From Conidiobolus incongruus B7586 (lineage: Eukaryota; Entomophthoromycota; Entomophthoromycetes; Entomophthorales; Conidiobolaceae), in the NCBI GenBank assembly GCA_000697335.1, contig JNEM01006140.1, positions 1-13,305 of the forward strand: a stretch of 13,305 nt of DNA, written 5' to 3'. Positions 10,655 to 13,305 of this stretch are shown here, in pieces. The notes beneath the pieces were generated by a model. It was not told where the DNA came from. It saw only the letters and a program-made list of their open reading frames with translations, and did not search any database. Every line of letters starts with the position of its first letter. The stretch's first letter is position 1. A program made the position numbers and the translations under genes.

Positions 10655-12580
10655 ATGACCATTCAACATATCCTTCATTCTAACACTAATAATTCCAAAT
10701 TTAGCCATATACTCAACTATATTGATCAAGAGAGTGATGACAATGAAGAGGTTTTGAATAGCAGCACCCAGAGCCCTATGCAGGTCGCTGTTTCCCTCTC
10801 TAAGCCAGATCCCACTCTAAGAGTACTAAATAATTCTTCTCAGAGCAACTTGCGCCAGTTCTTTTATGACACCTTTGGCTCATGCTTATTGAATTTGAAC
10901 ACTTCATTTATTAACGACCTTGAAAATTTCATTAATCCTGTTGATATTCATTGGATGGATGTCTTAACGCAATATTCCGCTCCTATTTCGTTGAATATCA
11001 GTGAACATTTGCCAATGTATCAGGGATCAGCTTTACTATTAACCACGCTGAGGTCTAAAAGAAAGACTGCTCTTTTTTCAGATACCAACTTTGATCATTT
11101 CAAGTTGCAATGGCATTTACTGAAATTGTTCTTTACTTATTACAATCCCTTTCTATTTATCATCCATCCTATCTCATTTTATCGCAAAATTCTGTCGAAT
11201 GAAAAGAATGATTCATTCCAAATGCTGGTTTTGCTTGTACTCAGTATTGCTACGGGTTATTTACATTTGGAGCCCTATGACGGCGCTCCCCATCCTTCAG
11301 AGCTTGCTCAGAGCTATCTGAATGATGCACTTAGCCTTTATGAAGTGGAGCAACATAAGCCATCAATCTATATCATCCAGGCCTCCATCCTTCTTTCTAA
11401 CTGCAACTATGCTAGGACTCAGAATAATTTCGATTTCTGCTGGGTCAACGCCAATAAGCTTGGATGGATCGAGAAATATACAAAGTCTTCGGAGGAGATC
11501 CTAAACTTCATGCCAAAAGCCAAGGTCGATGGCCCTGTCCCCAACAAGTACTTGGTGTGGGAGGAAGAGCTGCTAGTCTGGTGCTCTATTGTTTTTAATT
11601 CAATGCTGATGCTCATGGGGCGTTTTCCAATCCCATTCCTAGAATCTTTAGATAAACTGCCCGATATATCGCCTGCGCTCAATGCATTGTATTCGGGCCC
11701 CAGATATCCTTGTTACTGCGACTATGAAGAAGCCACAATTCTTTATCAAACATACTCGCTTGTTCCTATCATGTCTCAAGTCCTCTCCATGTGCAAACAT
11801 CTGTACCAAAAGCATCCTGAAGGCGCATATCCATCGGCACAAAATTATTACAGAATGATGGATATCCGAAATCAGCTGGACGATTGGCTCCATAAATCAA
11901 ATACTTCCCAAGTAAATATTCCGATGACCTCAAGAAGAGCGGCTTTAATTTCCAACTCTCAAACTTACTACCATCTAACCATTATCTATCTATCTGTCCC
12001 GTTCCTCCCCACTCCTTGCAAAGATCAAGATCAGGTTTCCTCCTTAGCCCAGCATATCGATCAAGAAGTAGTGATTTCGCTGCTGTCAAGCTGCTACTCC
12101 ATTGCATTACTTGCTGCAGCTCAGAAGAGCATGTTTACTCTGTTTGGATGCGGAGCCAAAAATTATGTTTTGTTTATAGTGTGGACAGCTATTCAAACAG
12201 TATCTACCCTTTTAGACCAATTATCTCAATCTAGCCATTGCTTACTCGCCCAAGAGAATGCACAATTATCTTTAACCTATATCACACAAAGTAATGATCA
12301 CGAGAGATCAGAGCATCCTCGCGCTATTCCTTTGTCCTTCTCTAAATTCCGATTCTTAGTGAATATGTGCCATGCATTGATTTGTATTCCATTGAACATC
12401 CTCACGCAATCAATTACATTTAGCTTTCATCATCAACCTAACCATGTTATCTTACAGAAGCAGGCTGCAATCTTTTGGACCATGATGCGAGGTGATCATA
12501 AGAACTTACTAGATAATTTTGATATATCAACCAAGGCCAAGTCTTCTACTAGTCAAGGCTTCCAATTTGAATTGATTTAA
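10655..12580 (+). CDS. Fungal-specific transcription-factor domain protein lacking a zinc cluster (641 aa, intronless)
   Basis: The protein carries the middle homology region found next to Zn2Cys6 DNA-binding domains in fungal activators. Signs in order: LLKLFFTYYNPFLFIIHP (155-172), the classic Y-F-x-x-x-N/H-P opening; LVLLVLSIATGYLH (191-204); PSIYIIQASILLSNCNYART (236-255); FCWVNANKLGWIEKY (261-275); and WEEELLVWCSIVFNSMLMLMGR (302-323), corresponding to the family's E-E-x-R-R-x-x-W-W...GRP block. The N-terminus is acidic and Ser/Asn-rich (23-40) instead of holding the Cys-rich cluster, and no Cys-rich exon is visible in the ~600 bp upstream. The ATG is the first of the open frame, about 100 bp after a TATA-like box. 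The C-terminal third is helical and hydrophobic. It may be a regulator that lost its DNA-binding domain, a partner that acts through other factors, or a gene whose 5' exon lies farther away. Its target genes cannot be told from the sequence. Confidence 0.8.
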   Translation: MTIQHILHSNTNNSKFSHILNYIDQESDDNEEVLNSSTQSPMQVAVSLSKPDPTLRVLNNSSQSNLRQFFYDTFGSCLLNLNTSFINDLENFINPVDIHWMDVLTQYSAPISLNISEHLPMYQGSALLLTTLRSKRKTALFSDTNFDHFKLQWHLLKLFFTYYNPFLFIIHPISFYRKILSNEKNDSFQMLVLLVLSIATGYLHLEPYDGAPHPSELAQSYLNDALSLYEVEQHKPSIYIIQASILLSNCNYARTQNNFDFCWVNANKLGWIEKYTKSSEEILNFMPKAKVDGPVPNKYLVWEEELLVWCSIVFNSMLMLMGRFPIPFLESLDKLPDISPALNALYSGPRYPCYCDYEEATILYQTYSLVPIMSQVLSMCKHLYQKHPEGAYPSAQNYYRMMDIRNQLDDWLHKSNTSQVNIPMTSRRAALISNSQTYYHLTIIYLSVPFLPTPCKDQDQVSSLAQHIDQEVVISLLSSCYSIALLAAAQKSMFTLFGCGAKNYVLFIVWTAIQTVSTLLDQLSQSSHCLLAQENAQLSLTYITQSNDHERSEHPRAIPLSFSKFRFLVNMCHALICIPLNILTQSITFSFHHQPNHVILQKQAAIFWTMMRGDHKNLLDNFDISTKAKSSTSQGFQFELI

Positions 12581-13305
12581 CTAGTTAATAATACTCTGTT
12601 CTACCAATATTTACTGAATAATATCTATTTTTTATTTGTTTTGTATTTACAAATAATTATGACAGTTTTAATTTTATATAATATATGATTCACTAATATT
12701 CAGTAGTTCATAACTCTGAATCCTGTGATTACTTTTAAAAAATATTTAGTTTTCAAATTTATATGAATCAATTTACATTATTTATATGATATTGTATTTT
12801 AGCATAATCAGCATATCAACTTATATTATTCTTTTACTAAATACTATATACATATTAAAAATTACAAACTTTATTAATTAACCAAATTGTTAAAATTTAT
12901 TAATTGAAATTCTAGCTATAATGATAATATTATTATATAATTTAAATAATGGGAATTTTTTGTGATTGAAAAAAAAATAAATATTTTAATATATAAAAAG
13001 TAAAAATAAATATATATTATAAAATTATTAATTTTTTTTTATTTCTAATAACTTTTTATTATACTTTTAACAAATATTTAACATTTAAAATAATTTTTTT
13101 TATTAAAAACTAAAATTTAATATTTTATAAACCAATTAAATTTTTCTATAGAATTTTTTTTTCTTATAAGCTAATTTATTAATTGCCTAAAATAATTATA
13201 ATTATAAAAGTTATAATCTATAGAATATATTAAATATAGTAGTTTTTTCTAGTTATTTTTAATTAGAAAGTTTTTTATAACTTTAAATTTATATATTTTA
13301 TAATT
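12581..13305. other. Extremely AT-rich 3' spacer
   Basis: After the TAA stop come T-rich segments that could hold the mRNA 3' end, though no exact AATAAA is seen near the stop. From about 12840 onward the DNA is almost pure A/T; one tallied line (13021-13080) is about 7% G+C. No gene, RNA or organised repeat is visible. Confidence 0.7.

Noticed and set aside
11322-12234. Several 60-87-codon open frames on both strands inside the regulator gene.
   Set aside because: All lie within the 641-codon frame that carries recognisable domain motifs, and none shows a motif of its own.

Overview
The window looks like nuclear DNA of a fungus, probably an early-diverging lineage. It holds compact genes of moderate GC (about 33-57% in the lines I tallied) set in very AT-rich spacers (about 7-18% GC in two tallied lines). 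Introns are short (48-134 nt) with GT...AG ends, and the standard genetic code fits every gene. A fungal-type transcription-factor middle homology region points to Fungi. An intact nuclear gene for a mitochondrial ribosomal protein argues against the very AT-rich anaerobic gut fungi, which have no mitochondrial translation. An Entomophthoromycotina/Conidiobolus-like genome would fit, but this is inference from style, not a database match.

Layout: 1-849 is AT-rich spacer. 850-1182 is a GC-richer island that begins TG, ends CA and is flanked by ATAT on both sides; it may be a fossil solo LTR. 1187-3730 is more AT-rich spacer with one AT microsatellite. 3731-6612 (+) is a two-exon gene for a UBE3A/Hul4-type ubiquitin ligase of 915 residues, with an N-terminal AZUL zinc finger and a complete C-terminal HECT domain. 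6866-7901 (-) is a four-exon gene for mitochondrial ribosomal protein uL4m, 291 residues, whose first coding exon is only 9 nt. It converges on the ligase gene with 253 bp between stop codons. 7902-10454 is AT-rich spacer. 10455-10654 is a promoter-like stretch with two TATA-like boxes, a CCAAT box and several small inverted repeats. 10655-12580 (+) is an intronless 641-residue protein with the fungal transcription-factor middle homology region but no visible zinc cluster. 12581-13305 is extremely AT-rich spacer.

The three genes do not form a pathway: one acts in ubiquitin-dependent turnover, one in mitochondrial translation, and one probably in transcriptional control. I see no convincing new multi-gene system. 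The points most worth a second look are the zinc-cluster-less regulator and its palindrome-rich promoter, the micro-exon structure of the uL4m gene, the expanded first zinc knuckle of the AZUL domain, and the GC island at 850-1182.
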